Origin: Aerococcus sp. Group 1
Lineage (GTDB): Bacteria; Bacillota; Bacilli; Lactobacillales; Aerococcaceae
DNA: 64,000 nucleotides
Assembly: GCF_000193205.1 (NCBI RefSeq)
Contig: NC_015278.1
Coordinates: forward strand, 496,001-560,000
Direction: 5' to 3'
In this document: one piece after another, positions 22,211 through 32,895 of the stretch
Layout: the number at the start of each line of letters is the position of its first letter
Position numbering within the stretch: the first letter of the stretch is position 1
Position numbers and translations under genes: made by a program
The notes under the pieces: generated by a model
The model's database searches: none
Told to the model about the DNA's origin: nothing
Seen by the model: only the letters and a program-made list of their open reading frames with translations

Positions 22211-22519
22211 ATGCGTATTAAAACAGGTGATAAAGTAGAAATTATTGCTGGTAAAGACAAAGGCGTTCAAGGAACAGTTTTAAAAACTTTCCCTAAGAAA
22301 GACCGCGTACTCGTTGAAGGCGCAAACTTAGTGAAGAAACACCAACGTCCATCCCAAGCAAATCCACAAGGCGGCATCATCGAAGAAGAAGCTGCAATTC
22401 ATGTATCAAATGTCCAATTAATTGATCCAGAAACCAAAGAAAAGACCCGCGTTGCCATTGAAGAACGTGACGGCAAGCGTGTTCGTGTGGCTAAAAAATC
22501 TGGCAAAGCCTTAGATTAA
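22211..22519 (+). CDS. rplX: 50S ribosomal protein L24
   Basis: 102 residues with the KOW motif ([18 protein letters not shown]) at the N-terminus. An assembly initiator of the 50S subunit. Start after GAGAGGTG. Confidence 0.97.
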   Translation: MRIKTGDKVEIIAGKDKGVQGTVLKTFPKKDRVLVEGANLVKKHQRPSQANPQGGIIEEEAAIHVSNVQLIDPETKEKTRVAIEERDGKRVRVAKKSGKALD

Positions 22520-22544
22520 TCAAGGAAGGAGGAACTAACAGATT

Positions 22545-23087
22545 ATGGCTAATCATTTAAAAGAAAAATACAATAACGAAGTAAAGAACGCTTTAATTGA
22601 AAAGTTTAACTATACTTCTCCAATGCAAGTGCCAAAAGTTGACAAGATTGTTTTAAATATGGGTGTCGGCGACGCAGTCTCCAACTCAAAAAATCTTGAA
22701 AATGCAGTTGAAGAATTAACCAAGATCTCTGGTCAAAAACCAATTATCACCAAAGCGAAGAAATCAATCGCTGGTTTCCGCTTACGTGAAGGTATGCCTA
22801 TTGGTACCAAAGTTACCTTACGTGGTGAACGTATGTATGACTTCTTAGACAAGTTAATTAATGTTTCACTTCCTCGTGTTCGTGACTTCCGCGGAATTAG
22901 CAAACGTTCCTTTGATGGACGTGGTAACTACACCTTAGGTATTCGTGAACAATTAATCTTCCCAGAAATCGACTTTGATGAAGTTGATAAAGTTCGTGGT
23001 TTAGACGTTGTTATCGTAACTACTGCAGAATCTGATGAAGAATCAAGAGAATTATTGGCACAATTAGGAATGCCATTCCAAAAATAG
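22545..23087 (+). CDS. rplE: 50S ribosomal protein L5
   Basis: 180 residues. Binds 5S rRNA in the central protuberance. Conserved [27 protein letters not shown] and [14 protein letters not shown] segments are present. Confidence 0.98.
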   Translation: MANHLKEKYNNEVKNALIEKFNYTSPMQVPKVDKIVLNMGVGDAVSNSKNLENAVEELTKISGQKPIITKAKKSIAGFRLREGMPIGTKVTLRGERMYDFLDKLINVSLPRVRDFRGISKRSFDGRGNYTLGIREQLIFPEIDFDEVDKVRGLDVVIVTTAESDEESRELLAQLGMPFQK

Positions 23088-23105
23088 TACAAGGAGGCGA
23101 ACGGT

Positions 23106-23291
23106 TTGGCTAAAAAAGCAATGATCGAAAAGAATAAACGTAAACCTAAGTATTCAACACAGGCTTACACACGTTGTGAACGCTGTGGCAGACCCCACTC
23201 TGTTTACCGTAAGTTTAAATTATGCCGTATTTGTCTTCGTGAACTTGCCCATAAAGGACAACTTCCAGGGGTCAAGAAGGCTAGTTGGTAA
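23106..23291 (+). CDS. rpsN: 30S ribosomal protein S14 type Z (zinc form)
   Basis: 61 residues, TTG start with AAGGAGGCGAACGG upstream. The short zinc-binding form is shown by CERCGRPH and CRICLRELA, giving four cysteines in two CxxC pairs. Many Firmicutes also have a longer zinc-free paralogue used when zinc is scarce; none is in this window. Confidence 0.96.
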   Translation: MAKKAMIEKNKRKPKYSTQAYTRCERCGRPHSVYRKFKLCRICLRELAHKGQLPGVKKASW

Positions 23292-23320
23292 TCAAGTAAT
23301 ATAAAGGAGGGTGTACTTAG

Positions 23321-23719
23321 ATGGTCATGACAGATCCAATTGCGGACTTCCTAACTCGTATTCGTAACGCTAACTTAGTGCGTCATGAAACAGTTGAAGT
23401 TCCAGCTTCAAAAATGAAAGAAGCAATTGCTAAAATCTTAGAAGAACAAGGCTATATCAAAGGCTATGAAGTCTTAGAAGGCGACAAACAAGGGATTATC
23501 CGCGTATTCATGAAATACGGTGCCGATAACCAACGTATCATCACAAACTTACGCCGTATTTCTAAACCAGGATTACGTGTTTACGCAAAAAGTGATGAAA
23601 TTCCTAAAGTGTTGAACGGTTTAGGGATTGCCATTGTCTCAACATCTGAAGGTGTTGTTACTGACAAAGAAGCACGCCAAAAGAACATTGGTGGCGAAAT
23701 TCTTGCCTACGTATGGTAA
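23321..23719 (+). CDS. rpsH: 30S ribosomal protein S8
   Basis: 132 residues ([18 protein letters not shown] start). An alternative ATG two codons in (23327) is possible, but AGGAGGGTG lies better for 23321. S8 is the autoregulator of spc operons in enterobacteria. It ends in the typical GGEILAYVW. Confidence 0.97.
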   Translation: MVMTDPIADFLTRIRNANLVRHETVEVPASKMKEAIAKILEEQGYIKGYEVLEGDKQGIIRVFMKYGADNQRIITNLRRISKPGLRVYAKSDEIPKVLNGLGIAIVSTSEGVVTDKEARQKNIGGEILAYVW

Positions 23720-23753
23720 GAGAGAAATCATTATAGAAAGAGGTGCAGCCTAG

Positions 23754-24293
23754 ATGAGTCGTATTGGTTATAAACCAGTTGCCGTACCAAGTGACGTAAC
23801 CGTATCTGTTGACGGTTCTACTGTTACTGTTAAAGGCCCTAAAGGTGAATTAACACGCGAATTCAATCCATTGATTAAAATCGCTCAAAACGAAGAAAAT
23901 GAATATACTTTTGAACCAGTTAACCAATCAAAAGAAGCTCGTTCCATGCATGGAACCAGTCGTTCATTATTCTATAACATGGTAGTAGGAACCCACGAAG
24001 GTTTCTCTAAACAATTGGAACTATCCGGGGTTGGTTACCGTGCGCAATTACAAGGTAAAAAACTTGTTTTACAAGTTGGATTATCCCATCCAGTAGAATT
24101 TGAAGCACCAGAAGGTATTGAATTTGAAGTGCCAAGCAATACTGAAATCAAGATTAATGGTGTTGACAAAGATAAAGTTGGCGAATTAGCTGCTAACATC
24201 CGTCAAGTTCGTAAACCTGAACCTTATAAAGGCAAAGGGATTAAATACGCTGGCGAACACATTATCCGTAAAGAAGGTAAAACTGGTAAGTAA
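23754..24293 (+). CDS. rplF: 50S ribosomal protein L6
   Basis: 179 residues with two repeated alpha/beta domains and the conserved C-terminal [16 protein letters not shown] segment. Start after GAAAGAGGTG. Confidence 0.98.
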   Translation: MSRIGYKPVAVPSDVTVSVDGSTVTVKGPKGELTREFNPLIKIAQNEENEYTFEPVNQSKEARSMHGTSRSLFYNMVVGTHEGFSKQLELSGVGYRAQLQGKKLVLQVGLSHPVEFEAPEGIEFEVPSNTEIKINGVDKDKVGELAANIRQVRKPEPYKGKGIKYAGEHIIRKEGKTGK

Positions 24294-24344
24294 TAAGCTT
24301 ACAGTGCTTTATCTCATAAAAATAAGAATTAAGAGGTGACAAAA

Positions 24345-24701
24345 TTGATTAGCAAACCAGATAAAAATGCATTACGTCAAAAACGTCATGCACGTATTCG
24401 TCGTAATCTTTCTGGAACAGCAGAGTGCCCACGCTTGAGTGTTTACCGCTCAAATAAACACATCTACGCTCAATTAATTGATGACGTAGCGGGTGTTACG
24501 CTTGCAAGTGCCTCTGATGCCAATTCAGAATTAAACAAAGGAAGCAAAACTGAAAATGCCCAAGCAGTTGGCCAAGCCATTGCTGAACGCGGTAAAGAAG
24601 CTGGGGTTACTGCAGTAGTCTTTGACCGTGGGGGTTACCAATATCACGGCCGTGTCAAAGCTTTAGCAGAAGCCGCTCGTGAAAATGGATTAGAATTCTA
24701 A
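24345..24701 (+). CDS. rplR: 50S ribosomal protein L18
   Basis: 118 residues from the TTG at 24345, chosen because AAGAGGTG ends a few bases upstream and L18 proteins begin M-I-S-K-P-D-K-N. The in-frame GTG at 24336 overlaps this ribosome-binding site. Binds 5S rRNA; the [21 protein letters not shown] end is typical. Confidence 0.95.
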   Translation: MISKPDKNALRQKRHARIRRNLSGTAECPRLSVYRSNKHIYAQLIDDVAGVTLASASDANSELNKGSKTENAQAVGQAIAERGKEAGVTAVVFDRGGYQYHGRVKALAEAARENGLEF

Positions 24702-24721
24702 GCAAAGGAGGATACCTAAAC

Positions 24722-25228
24722 ATGGCAAAAGATTTCGTTCAAATTGATGACAAAAAGATTGAAGATCGCGTTGTTGCTATTAATCGAGTAACCAAAGTTG
24801 TTAAAGGTGGTCGCCGTATGCGCTTTGCAGCCCTAGTGGTTGTTGGTGACGGTGAAGGTCACGTTGGTTTTGGTACTGGTAAAGCTTCTGAAGTGCCAGC
24901 AGCAATTAATAAAGCGATTGAAAATGGTAAGAAAAACATGATCGCGGTTCCACTTGCTGGTACAACTATTCCACATGAAGTCATTGGTAAATTCAATGGT
25001 GGTCGTGTTATGCTTAAACCTGCTAAAGTCGGTTCTGGGGTTGCCGCTGGTGGTCCAATCCGTGCCGTTGTTGAATTAGCCGGTATTGCTGATATTACTT
25101 CAAAATCTCTCGGATCCAATACACCAATTAATATGGTTCAAGCAACTATCCAAGGTCTTGCTGAATTAAAAGACCCTAAAGAAGTTGCTCAATTACGTGG
25201 TAAATCCGTACAAGAACTATTAGGTTAG
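24722..25228 (+). CDS. rpsE: 30S ribosomal protein S5
   Basis: 168 residues. The double-stranded-RNA-binding-like domain contains [19 protein letters not shown] and [10 protein letters not shown]. It affects decoding fidelity. Start after AAAGGAGG. Confidence 0.98.
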   Translation: MAKDFVQIDDKKIEDRVVAINRVTKVVKGGRRMRFAALVVVGDGEGHVGFGTGKASEVPAAINKAIENGKKNMIAVPLAGTTIPHEVIGKFNGGRVMLKPAKVGSGVAAGGPIRAVVELAGIADITSKSLGSNTPINMVQATIQGLAELKDPKEVAQLRGKSVQELLG

Positions 25229-25239
25229 GGGGACAAACC

Positions 25240-25422
25240 ATGTCAGAAGTAAAAATTACTTTAAAGAAGAGTTTAATTGGTCGCAAAGAAGATCAAATTA
25301 GAACAGTTAAAGCACTAGGTTTAAAACATGTTGGCTACAGTGTTGTTAAGACACGCGATGAAGCAATTAATGGTATGATTAATAAAGTAGCCCACCTAGT
25401 CTCTGTTGAAGACGTAAAATAA
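25240..25422 (+). CDS. rpmD: 50S ribosomal protein L30
   Basis: 60 residues with the typical [20 protein letters not shown] start and LVSVEDVK end. Lies 11 bases after rpsE. Confidence 0.97.
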   Translation: MSEVKITLKKSLIGRKEDQIRTVKALGLKHVGYSVVKTRDEAINGMINKVAHLVSVEDVK

Positions 25423-25445
25423 TTTCTAAAGGAGGTGCAGACTAG

Positions 25446-25886
25446 ATGGCATTACATGAATTACAACCCGCAAAAGGATCTCGTCATTCACGCAAACGTG
25501 TAGGTCGTGGATCAGGGTCAGGTTGGGGTAAAACCTCTACCCGTGGTCAAAAAGGACAATTAGCACGTTCCGGTGGACGTACTCGTCTAGGCTTCGAAGG
25601 TGGACAAACTCCACTTTACCGTCGTATCCCTAAACGTGGTTTCACCAACATTAACCGTAAGGAATATGCGATTGTTAATATTGAAGACTTAAATGTTTTT
25701 GAAGACGGCTCAGAAGTTTCAGCCAATGAATTAGCTGAAGCAGGTTTAATCAAGAAGGAAAAAGCTGGCGTTAAAATTTTAGGACAAGGTAACTTAGAAC
25801 GTAAGTTAACAGTAAAAGCTGCTAAATTCTCAGCGTCTGCAAAAGAAGCTATTGAAGCCGCTGGGGGAGTTTGCGAGGTGATCTAA
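25446..25886 (+). CDS. rplO: 50S ribosomal protein L15
   Basis: 146 residues with the glycine-rich N-terminus ([19 protein letters not shown]) and ending GGVCEVI. The stop TAA shares its last base with the secY ATG, so secY is translationally coupled. Confidence 0.98.
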   Translation: MALHELQPAKGSRHSRKRVGRGSGSGWGKTSTRGQKGQLARSGGRTRLGFEGGQTPLYRRIPKRGFTNINRKEYAIVNIEDLNVFEDGSEVSANELAEAGLIKKEKAGVKILGQGNLERKLTVKAAKFSASAKEAIEAAGGVCEVI

Positions 25887-27184
25887 TGTTTAGCACCTTG
25901 AAACAAGCCTTCAAGGACAAAAATATTAGAGGTCGAATCTTCTTTACTCTATGGATGTTGATTGTCTTTAGAATCGGCTCACATATTACCGTTCCCTTTG
26001 TTAATGCTGGAGCGGTATCAACTTTAGCAAATTCGGGCCTATTCGGCTTGTTAAATACCTTTGGTGGTGGAGCCTTAGCAAGTTACTCCATCTTCTCCTT
26101 AGGTGTTTCACCCTACATTACTGCTTCGATTGTTATCCAGCTCTTGCAGATGGAAATTGTTCCATCATTCACTGAGTGGTCCAAGCAAGGGGAGGTAGGG
26201 CGTCGGAAGTTAAATAAATGGACGCGTTACTTTGCAGTAGCGATCGCTTTCTTTCAATCATTAGCTTTGTCTCTAGGGTTTAACTCATTAGCCCAATTCG
26301 GTCTAATTCAAAACCCAAGTACGACAACTTACTTATTCATTGCCTTGATTATGACAGCTGGATCCATGTTTGTTACCTGGATTGGGGAGCAAATCACGCA
26401 ATATGGGGTAGGTAACGGAACTTCATTAATTATTTTTGCAGGGATCGTTTCACGCGTCCCTACAGAAATTGTTGCTTTTGTGAGTTCTAAACTTCTCAAA
26501 GCAGAAGGCAACGCCTTGGTTCAAAACGGCTTATTGGCATTGGCCTTTATCCTGATAATGATCCTTATCATTACCTTTGTGGTCTTTATCAACCAGGCTG
26601 AACGCCGGATCCCGGTGCGCTATTCTAAACGAGCCAATAGTGCTAACCAACGTGCCCACTTACCATTAAAAATCAATTCAGCTGGTGTTATCCCAGTGAT
26701 CTTTGCCAGTTCCTTAATCATGGTTCCGCAAACGATCTTGAATTTCTTTAGAGCTTCTCACGGAGAGGCTGAATGGTTTAAACTCGTCTCACGGATCTTT
26801 TCATTACAAGATCCTTTAGGGATTACCCTATATGCGGTGACGATTATTCTGTTCACCTTCTTTTATGCCCATATTCAGATTAATCCAGAACGTGTGGCTG
26901 AGAACTTCCAAAAATCAGGGGCCTACATTCCTAGTGTTCGTCCCGGTTTAGCGACTGAACAGTTTATTTCAACGGTTCTCAATCGTTTAAGTTTCTTTGG
27001 TGCTCTGTTCTTAATGGCCATTGCAACCGCGCCTTTAGTGATATCATATGTCTTAGATATGTCACAAAGAGTCGCTTTAAGTGGGACAAGCTTGTTGATC
27101 GTTGTCGGAGTCGCATTAGATACCTATAAACAAATTGAAGGACGTTTAATTAAACATCGTTATATTGGATTCATTCGTGAATAG
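25886..27184 (+). CDS. secY: Protein translocase subunit SecY
   Basis: 432 residues from the ATG at 25886 (TAATG overlap with rplO, GAGGTGATC upstream). Ten membrane segments are expected. Typical segments are the plug-region [28 protein letters not shown], the cytoplasmic loop [20 protein letters not shown] and the C-terminal loop [19 protein letters not shown]. It forms the channel of the Sec translocon. In spc operons secY always stands between rplO and adk. Confidence 0.97.
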   Translation: MFSTLKQAFKDKNIRGRIFFTLWMLIVFRIGSHITVPFVNAGAVSTLANSGLFGLLNTFGGGALASYSIFSLGVSPYITASIVIQLLQMEIVPSFTEWSKQGEVGRRKLNKWTRYFAVAIAFFQSLALSLGFNSLAQFGLIQNPSTTTYLFIALIMTAGSMFVTWIGEQITQYGVGNGTSLIIFAGIVSRVPTEIVAFVSSKLLKAEGNALVQNGLLALAFILIMILIITFVVFINQAERRIPVRYSKRANSANQRAHLPLKINSAGVIPVIFASSLIMVPQTILNFFRASHGEAEWFKLVSRIFSLQDPLGITLYAVTIILFTFFYAHIQINPERVAENFQKSGAYIPSVRPGLATEQFISTVLNRLSFFGALFLMAIATAPLVISYVLDMSQRVALSGTSLLIVVGVALDTYKQIEGRLIKHRYIGFIRE

Positions 27185-27204
27185 GAAATTGGGAGTGCAT
27201 AGAG

Positions 27205-27858
27205 ATGAAAAGAAATATTATTTTAATGGGTCTACCTGGTGCAGGTAAGGGAACCCAAGCTGAACGCATTGAAGCAGCTTATAAAATTCCTCATATTTCT
27301 ACTGGTGATATGTTCCGCCAAGCGATGGCTGACGGCACCGAATTAGGGAAAAAAGCCAAGTCCTACATGGATTCTGGTTCTTTAGTCCCTGATGAAGTAA
27401 CCAACGGCATTGTCAAGGACCGCTTAGCTCAGGTCAAAGACGATGAGGGTTATATGTTAGATGGTTTCCCAAGAACCATTAACCAGGCTGAAGCTTTAGA
27501 AGAGATTACGGCAAGTATCGATCAACCCATTGATGCAGTCATTTACATTGATGTTGATTTTGAGGTGTTAAAACAACGTTTAACCGGCAGAATCATTTGT
27601 CGTTCGTGTGGGGCAACCTACAATGTTAACTCTAACCCACCAAAAGAAGAAAACACCTGTGACCGTTGTGGTAGTCATGACTTCTACCAACGTGAGGATG
27701 ACAAGGCTGAAGTTATCGAAAATCGTATCCAGGTGAACCTCGAACAAACCAAGCCTCTCGTTGACTTCTATGAAGCGAAGGGTAAGCTCTATAAGGTTCC
27801 TGGCGACATCGGCATTGAAAATGTCTTTAACCGCATTTCTGAAGTTATCGAAGATTAG
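27205..27858 (+). CDS. adk: Adenylate kinase
   Basis: 217 residues, long-lid form. The P-loop is [11 protein letters not shown] near residue 7, and DGFPRT is present. The lid carries a zinc-binding set, CRSC and CDRC, as in Gram-positive Adk. Converts AMP plus ATP to two ADP. No methionine aminopeptidase gene (map) follows; infA comes next, as in many Lactobacillales. Confidence 0.98.
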   Translation: MKRNIILMGLPGAGKGTQAERIEAAYKIPHISTGDMFRQAMADGTELGKKAKSYMDSGSLVPDEVTNGIVKDRLAQVKDDEGYMLDGFPRTINQAEALEEITASIDQPIDAVIYIDVDFEVLKQRLTGRIICRSCGATYNVNSNPPKEENTCDRCGSHDFYQREDDKAEVIENRIQVNLEQTKPLVDFYEAKGKLYKVPGDIGIENVFNRISEVIED

Positions 27859-27957
27859 CCTTGATAACTATTCTTTGTTGTGGTAAAATATTCGAGTTAG
27901 TCGAAAGATACACCTACTGTTTGAAGCTATTACTTGGATAGACTGGGAGGATATATT

Positions 27958-28176
27958 GTGGCTAAAGAAGATATGATTGAAGTTGAAGGTACTGTTACTG
28001 AATCGTTACCAAATGCAATGTTCAAAGTCGAGCTCGAAAACGGCTTTGAAGTTTTAGCGCATATTTCAGGAAAAATGCGTGTGAATTATATCCGTATTTT
28101 ACCTGGCGACCGTGTAAAGGTAGAAATGTCTCCTTATGACTTAAGTAAAGGACGTATTACCTACCGATTCAAGTAA
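27958..28176 (+). CDS. infA: Translation initiation factor IF-1
   Basis: 72 residues from the GTG at 27958, with GGGAGG upstream. An earlier in-frame ATG (27934) would add eight residues not found in IF-1. The OB-fold sequence ([20 protein letters not shown]) ends in [13 protein letters not shown] sequence. Located between adk and rpmJ. Confidence 0.97.
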   Translation: MAKEDMIEVEGTVTESLPNAMFKVELENGFEVLAHISGKMRVNYIRILPGDRVKVEMSPYDLSKGRITYRFK

Positions 28177-28199
28177 TGGTGGTATAAGGAGGTAAAAGA

Positions 28200-28313
28200 G
28201 TGAAAGTTAGAGCATCAGTAAAACCTATTTGTGAAAAATGCAAGGTAATTCGCCGTAGTGGCCGTGTGATGGTTATTTGTGCGAACCCTAAACATAAACA
28301 ACGTCAAGGTTAA
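28200..28313 (+). CDS. rpmJ: 50S ribosomal protein L36
   Basis: 37 residues, GTG start after AAGGAGG. The sequence [19 protein letters not shown] is universal for L36. CxxC plus a later Cys and His form the zinc site. A very small gene that size-filtered gene callers can miss. Confidence 0.96.
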   Translation: MKVRASVKPICEKCKVIRRSGRVMVICANPKHKQRQG

Positions 28314-28338
28314 TTAATAGATAGGAGGGACCAGATAA

Positions 28339-28704
28339 ATGGCACGTATTGCAGGAGTAGATATTCCTAGAGATAAACGCGTGGTTATCTCATTAACCTA
28401 CATTTTCGGTATTGGTAAAGCCACAGCTGAAAAGATTTGTGAAGCTTGTGATGTAGACCAAGATACTCGTGTTCGTGACCTCACTAACGATGAACTTGAC
28501 CGCCTACGTAAAGAAGTGGACAAGATCAAAGTTGAAGGTGACTTACGCCGCGATATCAATATGGATATCAAACGTTTACAAGAAATTGGTTCATACCGTG
28601 GTATGCGTCACCGTCGTGGCTTACCAGTTCGTGGACAAAACACTAAAAACAATGCACGTACCCGTAAAGGAAAACGTGGCTTAGCAATCGCTAAGAAGAA
28701 ATAA
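28339..28704 (+). CDS. rpsM: 30S ribosomal protein S13
   Basis: 121 residues beginning [15 protein letters not shown], with the helix-two-turn-helix segment [14 protein letters not shown] and basic tail RTRKGKRG. Contacts P-site tRNA. First gene of the alpha-operon part. Confidence 0.98.
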   Translation: MARIAGVDIPRDKRVVISLTYIFGIGKATAEKICEACDVDQDTRVRDLTNDELDRLRKEVDKIKVEGDLRRDINMDIKRLQEIGSYRGMRHRRGLPVRGQNTKNNARTRKGKRGLAIAKKK

Positions 28705-28735
28705 TTAATTTAAAATAAAGGAGGTTAGCATACAG

Positions 28736-29131
28736 ATGGCAAAAGCAAAACGTCAAGGATCACGTAAACGTCGTGTCAAGAAACATGTTGAGTCAGGCGT
28801 CGCACATATTCACTCAACATTCAACAATACTATTGTGATGATTACTGATGAACAAGGAAATGCGATTTCTTGGTCTTCTGCAGGGGCTCTTGGCTTTAAA
28901 GGTTCCCGTAAATCAACACCATATGCTGCACAATTAGCTTCAGAAACAGCTGCTAAAACAGCAATGGATCATGGGATGAAAACCGTAGAAGTATCGGTAA
29001 AAGGTCCTGGCTCTGGTCGTGAATCTGCTATTCGTGCACTTCAAGCTGCAGGATTAGAAGTTACTGCAATTCGTGATGTAACACCTATTCCTCATAATGG
29101 TTGTCGTCCTCCAAAACGTCGTCGTGTTTAA
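28736..29131 (+). CDS. rpsK: 30S ribosomal protein S11
   Basis: 131 residues with [21 protein letters not shown] and the C-terminal [18 protein letters not shown]. Part of the 30S platform. Start after AAAGGAGG. Confidence 0.98.
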   Translation: MAKAKRQGSRKRRVKKHVESGVAHIHSTFNNTIVMITDEQGNAISWSSAGALGFKGSRKSTPYAAQLASETAAKTAMDHGMKTVEVSVKGPGSGRESAIRALQAAGLEVTAIRDVTPIPHNGCRPPKRRRV

Positions 29132-29207
29132 TATTTTAAAACGATTGATGCATTTGGACTTACTTAAAGGTGCAAGTTTTCACGTTTTGAAAGGGGTAAA
29201 CTACTAG

Positions 29208-30152
29208 ATGATCGAAATTGAAAAGCCAAATATCGAAACCATTGAAACCAGCGAAGATAATAAGTTTGGTAAATTCGCTGTCGAACCACTAGAGAGAGGT
29301 TATGGGACGACTTTAGGTAATTCCCTTCGTCGTGTACTTTTATCCTCATTACCAGGGACAGCTGTTACATCGATAAAGATTGAAAATGTTTTACATGAAT
29401 TTTCAACTATTCCAGGAGTACGTGAAGACGTTACCCAAATTGTTCTTAATATTAAGCAACTTGCGCTTAAATTATACGATGTCGATGAAAAGGACATTGA
29501 ACTTGATATTACTGGACCAGCAGAAGTTACCGCTGCTGACATTACTGCTGACGCGGACTTCGATGTTTTGAATCCATATCTACATATTTGTTCTTTGGCT
29601 GAAGGTGCCAAGATCCATATGCTGATGCATGTTAAGAATGGACGTGGCTTCGTTCGAGCAGAAAATAATAAAACGGACGACATGCCAATTGGTGTCATTC
29701 CGGTCGATTCAATCTATACACCAATCAAGAAAGTAAACTACCAAGTAGAAAATACCCGGATTGGTGAAGTCAATGAGTACGATAAATTGACTTTCGATAT
29801 TTGGACGGATGGAACGATTGCCCCTAAGGAAGCTTTAAGCTTAGCGGCTAAAGTCTTAACGGAACATCTTGCAATCTTTGTTAGCCTAACTGATGAAGCT
29901 CAAGAAGCTGAAATCATGGTTGAGAAAGAAGAAACACAAAAAGAAAAAATGCTCGAAATGACCATTGAGGAATTAGACTTATCGGTACGTTCCTACAACT
30001 GCTTGAAACGTGCAGGAATTAATACCGTTGAAGAATTGACTCAAAAGACTGAAGCAGAAATGATGAAGGTCCGCAACTTAGGACGTAAATCATTAGACGA
30101 AGTCAAAGGCAAACTCGACGCATTAGACTTATCTTTAAAAGATGATGACTAA
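29208..30152 (+). CDS. rpoA: RNA polymerase alpha subunit
   Basis: 314 residues. The N-terminal dimerisation domain contains [20 protein letters not shown]. The C-terminal domain contains [19 protein letters not shown] and [11 protein letters not shown], which bind UP elements and activators. Start after GAAAGGGG. Confidence 0.98.
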   Translation: MIEIEKPNIETIETSEDNKFGKFAVEPLERGYGTTLGNSLRRVLLSSLPGTAVTSIKIENVLHEFSTIPGVREDVTQIVLNIKQLALKLYDVDEKDIELDITGPAEVTAADITADADFDVLNPYLHICSLAEGAKIHMLMHVKNGRGFVRAENNKTDDMPIGVIPVDSIYTPIKKVNYQVENTRIGEVNEYDKLTFDIWTDGTIAPKEALSLAAKVLTEHLAIFVSLTDEAQEAEIMVEKEETQKEKMLEMTIEELDLSVRSYNCLKRAGINTVEELTQKTEAEMMKVRNLGRKSLDEVKGKLDALDLSLKDDD

Positions 30153-30179
30153 TATCTTTAAGAAGGAGGAATAGAAAGA

Positions 30180-30560
30180 ATGAGTTACCGTAAATTAGGT
30201 CGTAGTAGCTCCCAACGTAAAGCCTTATTACGTGATTTAACTACTGACTTATTAATCAACGAACGCATTACCACGACTGAAACTCGCGCTAAAGAAATTC
30301 GTAAAACTGCTGAAAAAATGATTACCTTAGGTAAAAAAGGCGACCTGGCTTCTCGTCGTCGCGCAGCATCTTACTTACGTAATGAAGTGAGCGATGTTCG
30401 TGTGGAAGATGAAAAAATCGTTATTGAAACCGTTCTTCAAAAGTTATTCAATGACTTAGGTGAACGTTACGCTGACCGTCAAGGTGGTTACACCCGTATT
30501 TTAAAAACTGAACCACGTCGTGGCGACAACGCTCCAATGGCGATTATTGAATTAGTATAA
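30180..30560 (+). CDS. rplQ: 50S ribosomal protein L17
   Basis: 126 residues with [20 protein letters not shown] and the APMAIIELV end. Last gene of the cluster; a strong terminator follows. Confidence 0.98.
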   Translation: MSYRKLGRSSSQRKALLRDLTTDLLINERITTTETRAKEIRKTAEKMITLGKKGDLASRRRAASYLRNEVSDVRVEDEKIVIETVLQKLFNDLGERYADRQGGYTRILKTEPRRGDNAPMAIIELV

Positions 30561-30617
30561 AACTTTTGAGTGTTATGATGATGGAAAGGAAGAAGTCTTT
30601 CTTTCCGAGTCTAGCTC

Positions 30618-30662
30618 TTTCATCCCTAGGCAGAAGTCTAGGGATGAAAAAGTTTGTTTTTT
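30618..30662 (+). terminator. Intrinsic terminator of the ribosomal cluster
   Basis: TTTCATCCCTAG (30618-30629) pairs perfectly with CTAGGGATGAAA (30638-30649), then a T-rich run. A smaller hairpin (GGAAAG/CTTTCC, around 30580-30607) precedes it. Confidence 0.88.
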
Positions 30663-30769
30663 ATTGAGACATTTTATATGTCTTTTTTTTGCGCTTTTTT
30701 TAGTTTTCGATAGAGAATATTTGTTATAATAATAATGTTAATGAACATTCATAGAGAAGAGGTTTCCCC

Positions 30770-32653
30770 ATGCGCCAAGAACGGCTCTATTTCCCTCAGC
30801 TAGATACCCTGAGGCTCTTTGCCATGCTTGCCATCATTTGCTATCATTTCTTCACCAATTCCTTGCCGGGTGGCTTTTTAGCGGTGGATATATTCTTAAT
30901 CCTATCGGGTTATTTGGTGACCAGTCAGTTAGAACGGCGCTTAAGGGAGGGCAAGTCCTTCAGACTGGGCTGGCAATTTTTTAGGCGCTTAGGGAAGATG
31001 TTTTGGCCCTTGGTCTTTTTTATTATTCTCTTGCTAGCGCTCTTACTTCTTTTTCAAACTGAGCTGTTAACTAATATCCGACCAGTGGTCTTTTCCAGCT
31101 TGGCCTTTGTCAATAACTGGTATCAGATTGCCATCGGGTCTTCCTATTTTGCTGAATTTCTCCACCCCTCGCTTTTGACCCATCTCTGGTACTTGGGGGT
31201 CTACCTACAGTCGCTCTTGGTCTTTTATTTCATCTATGGCTTACTGAGACGGCGGCTGGTCAAACAGCATTTTACTTATTTCTTGATCGTCTTAGCCTTG
31301 ATGTCAGTGGCCTGGATGGCTTTTCTCTTTACTCCGGGTCAAGACCCTAGCCGGGCCTACTATGGGACCGATAGTCGCTTATTTTCCTTTTTATTAGGGA
31401 GTATCGCTTTCTTAATGGGGGAAGAAATCATAGGCTTCTCAGATCGGCTACTTAAGTCGTCTTGGACGCCAGACTTAATTGCCCTAGTGACTGCTGGTAT
31501 ATTAGCAGTCTTGATGAAGTTCTTGACGGATTCTTCCATATGGACTTATTACGGGGGCATGTTGGTCTTTGACCTACTGGTAGTCTTATTGCTCTTGGCT
31601 ATTGTCCAAGACCAGTCCTTTATTGGTAAAGCTCTTCGCTTTAAGCCCTTGGCCTTTATCGGACGGAAGAATTATTTCATCTATCTGACCTACTATCCCA
31701 TCTATATTGTCTTTACTGCCCATGCCAGTCAACAAAACTGGTTTACCATGCAACCGTGGTTACAGGTCTTAGCTATCTTTGTGATTGGTCTACTCCTAGA
31801 CGCCCTAATTAATCAGCGCTTAGTGACAATACCGATTTATTTACGGCCTAAAGGAGAGCCCCTCCGTTTAATTACCGGTTTTCGTCAAGTCCGGTCTAAG
31901 GAGACTCCCTGGTACCAAAAAGTCCTCTTTTGGGGCTTTACCCTGGTCCTAGGCCTGGCGCTCTTTGCCCTAGTGACAGCACCCAAGGGAGAAGTGGTGC
32001 TCAAGTCTGAGGCTGAAGCTCGGGAGGCCCGTGAAGCTATCGAACAAGCTAACCGGGAAAAGCATACCATTGCTAGTGATAGTGATGAAGATATTGAAAA
32101 ATACCGGCAGTCGCTCAGCCAAGACCAACAGGCCATCGTGAGTGACTTCTCTAATGAGGTTCTCTACCAGGCTAACGGCCTCAGTTTTACCTTCTTAGGA
32201 GACTCCTTAACCATCGATGTCTCTAAGGGGATTACGGCCCTCTTCCCACGGTCAAATATCTGTGCCAAGGTGGGACTCCAAGTCTACCAAGCTGGTGAAC
32301 TAATCGATAGCTTTAGTGCCGATAATGAGATTCAGGATAAAGTGGTGGTAGATTTAGGCGCCAATGGTGGCTTTACTTCCCAACAAATTAACCAATTACT
32401 GAAACGCTTTGAAGGAAAGAAGATTTACCTGGTCAATACCCATGTTAACCGACCTTGGCGCCAACAAGTCAACGAAGCCTTGAAGGCAACCGCTGATAGC
32501 AGGAAGAACTGTCAATTAATTGATTGGTCTGGTTACTATGATCAAAATGCCCAAGCCGATTGGCTCAGCCAAGATGGCATCCACTTCTCAAAAGCAGGGG
32601 TCAAGGCTTGGACAGACTATGTGGGTCGGGCACTAATTGAAGATAATAAGTGA
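30770..32653 (+). CDS. oatA: Peptidoglycan O-acetyltransferase-like membrane acyltransferase (OatA type)
   Basis: 627 residues. The N-terminal acyltransferase-3 domain (about residues 5-360) has ten or so membrane segments and the motif CYHFFTNSLPGGFLAVDIFL. Another membrane segment lies near residue 390. The extracellular C-terminal SGNH-hydrolase domain carries FLGDSLTID (Ser near 478) and the catalytic D-x-x-H as DGIHFS near 601. Such proteins acetylate MurNAc O-6 and confer lysozyme resistance. The linker (about 405-450) is rich in Glu/Ala and probably helical. The next feature is the FMN riboswitch. Confidence 0.88.
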   Translation: MRQERLYFPQLDTLRLFAMLAIICYHFFTNSLPGGFLAVDIFLILSGYLVTSQLERRLREGKSFRLGWQFFRRLGKMFWPLVFFIILLLALLLLFQTELLTNIRPVVFSSLAFVNNWYQIAIGSSYFAEFLHPSLLTHLWYLGVYLQSLLVFYFIYGLLRRRLVKQHFTYFLIVLALMSVAWMAFLFTPGQDPSRAYYGTDSRLFSFLLGSIAFLMGEEIIGFSDRLLKSSWTPDLIALVTAGILAVLMKFLTDSSIWTYYGGMLVFDLLVVLLLLAIVQDQSFIGKALRFKPLAFIGRKNYFIYLTYYPIYIVFTAHASQQNWFTMQPWLQVLAIFVIGLLLDALINQRLVTIPIYLRPKGEPLRLITGFRQVRSKETPWYQKVLFWGFTLVLGLALFALVTAPKGEVVLKSEAEAREAREAIEQANREKHTIASDSDEDIEKYRQSLSQDQQAIVSDFSNEVLYQANGLSFTFLGDSLTIDVSKGITALFPRSNICAKVGLQVYQAGELIDSFSADNEIQDKVVVDLGANGGFTSQQINQLLKRFEGKKIYLVNTHVNRPWRQQVNEALKATADSRKNCQLIDWSGYYDQNAQADWLSQDGIHFSKAGVKAWTDYVGRALIEDNK

Positions 32654-32661
32654 TAAATCAG

Positions 32662-32690
32662 TTGAAATATAGCACTGGTTCCGTTACACT
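32662..32690 (+). promoter_or_regulatory. Promoter of the riboswitch-controlled ecf operon
   Basis: TTGAAA (32662-32667) and TACACT (32685-32690), spacing 17. It starts transcription just upstream of the FMN riboswitch. Confidence 0.65.
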
Positions 32691-32707
32691 AATAAGAGAT
32701 TTACAGA

Positions 32708-32827
32708 TATCTTCGGGGCAGGGAGCGTTTCCCGACCGGCGGTAAAAGTCCGCAAGCTATCAAGGGATTGATAGGAATGAACTAGTGTAATTCTAGTACC
32801 GACAGTAAAGTCTGATAGGAGAAGAGT
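32708..32827 (+). promoter_or_regulatory. FMN riboswitch (RFN element)
   Basis: Hallmark conserved segments are all present in order: ATCTTCGGGGCAGGG, TTCCCGACCGGCGGTAAAAG, AGTCCGCAAGC, GAACTAGTGTAATTCTAGTA, CCGACAGTAAAGTCTG and GATAGGAGAAGAG. The CTTC (32711-32714) and GAAG (32821-32824) close helix P1. A terminator follows at 32846, so FMN binding should stop transcription. The first gene downstream is ecfA1, not ribU or a riboflavin synthesis gene. Confidence 0.96.
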
Positions 32828-32845
32828 GAATACGATAACTATAGC

Positions 32846-32878
32846 CCCTCCGTTAATTAGAACGGAGGGTTTTATTTT
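32846..32878 (+). terminator. Riboswitch-linked intrinsic terminator
   Basis: CCCTCCGTT (32846-32854) pairs with AACGGAGGG (32861-32869), followed by TTTTATTTT. It ends 17 bases before the ecfA1 start codon and is the expected expression platform of the FMN riboswitch. Confidence 0.9.
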
Positions 32879-32895
32879 AGAAATGGGGAGACAAT

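Noticed and set aside
24336..24344. GTG at 24336 as the L18 start
   Set aside because: It is part of the GAGGTG ribosome-binding site used by the TTG at 24345, and L18 proteins start at the later position.
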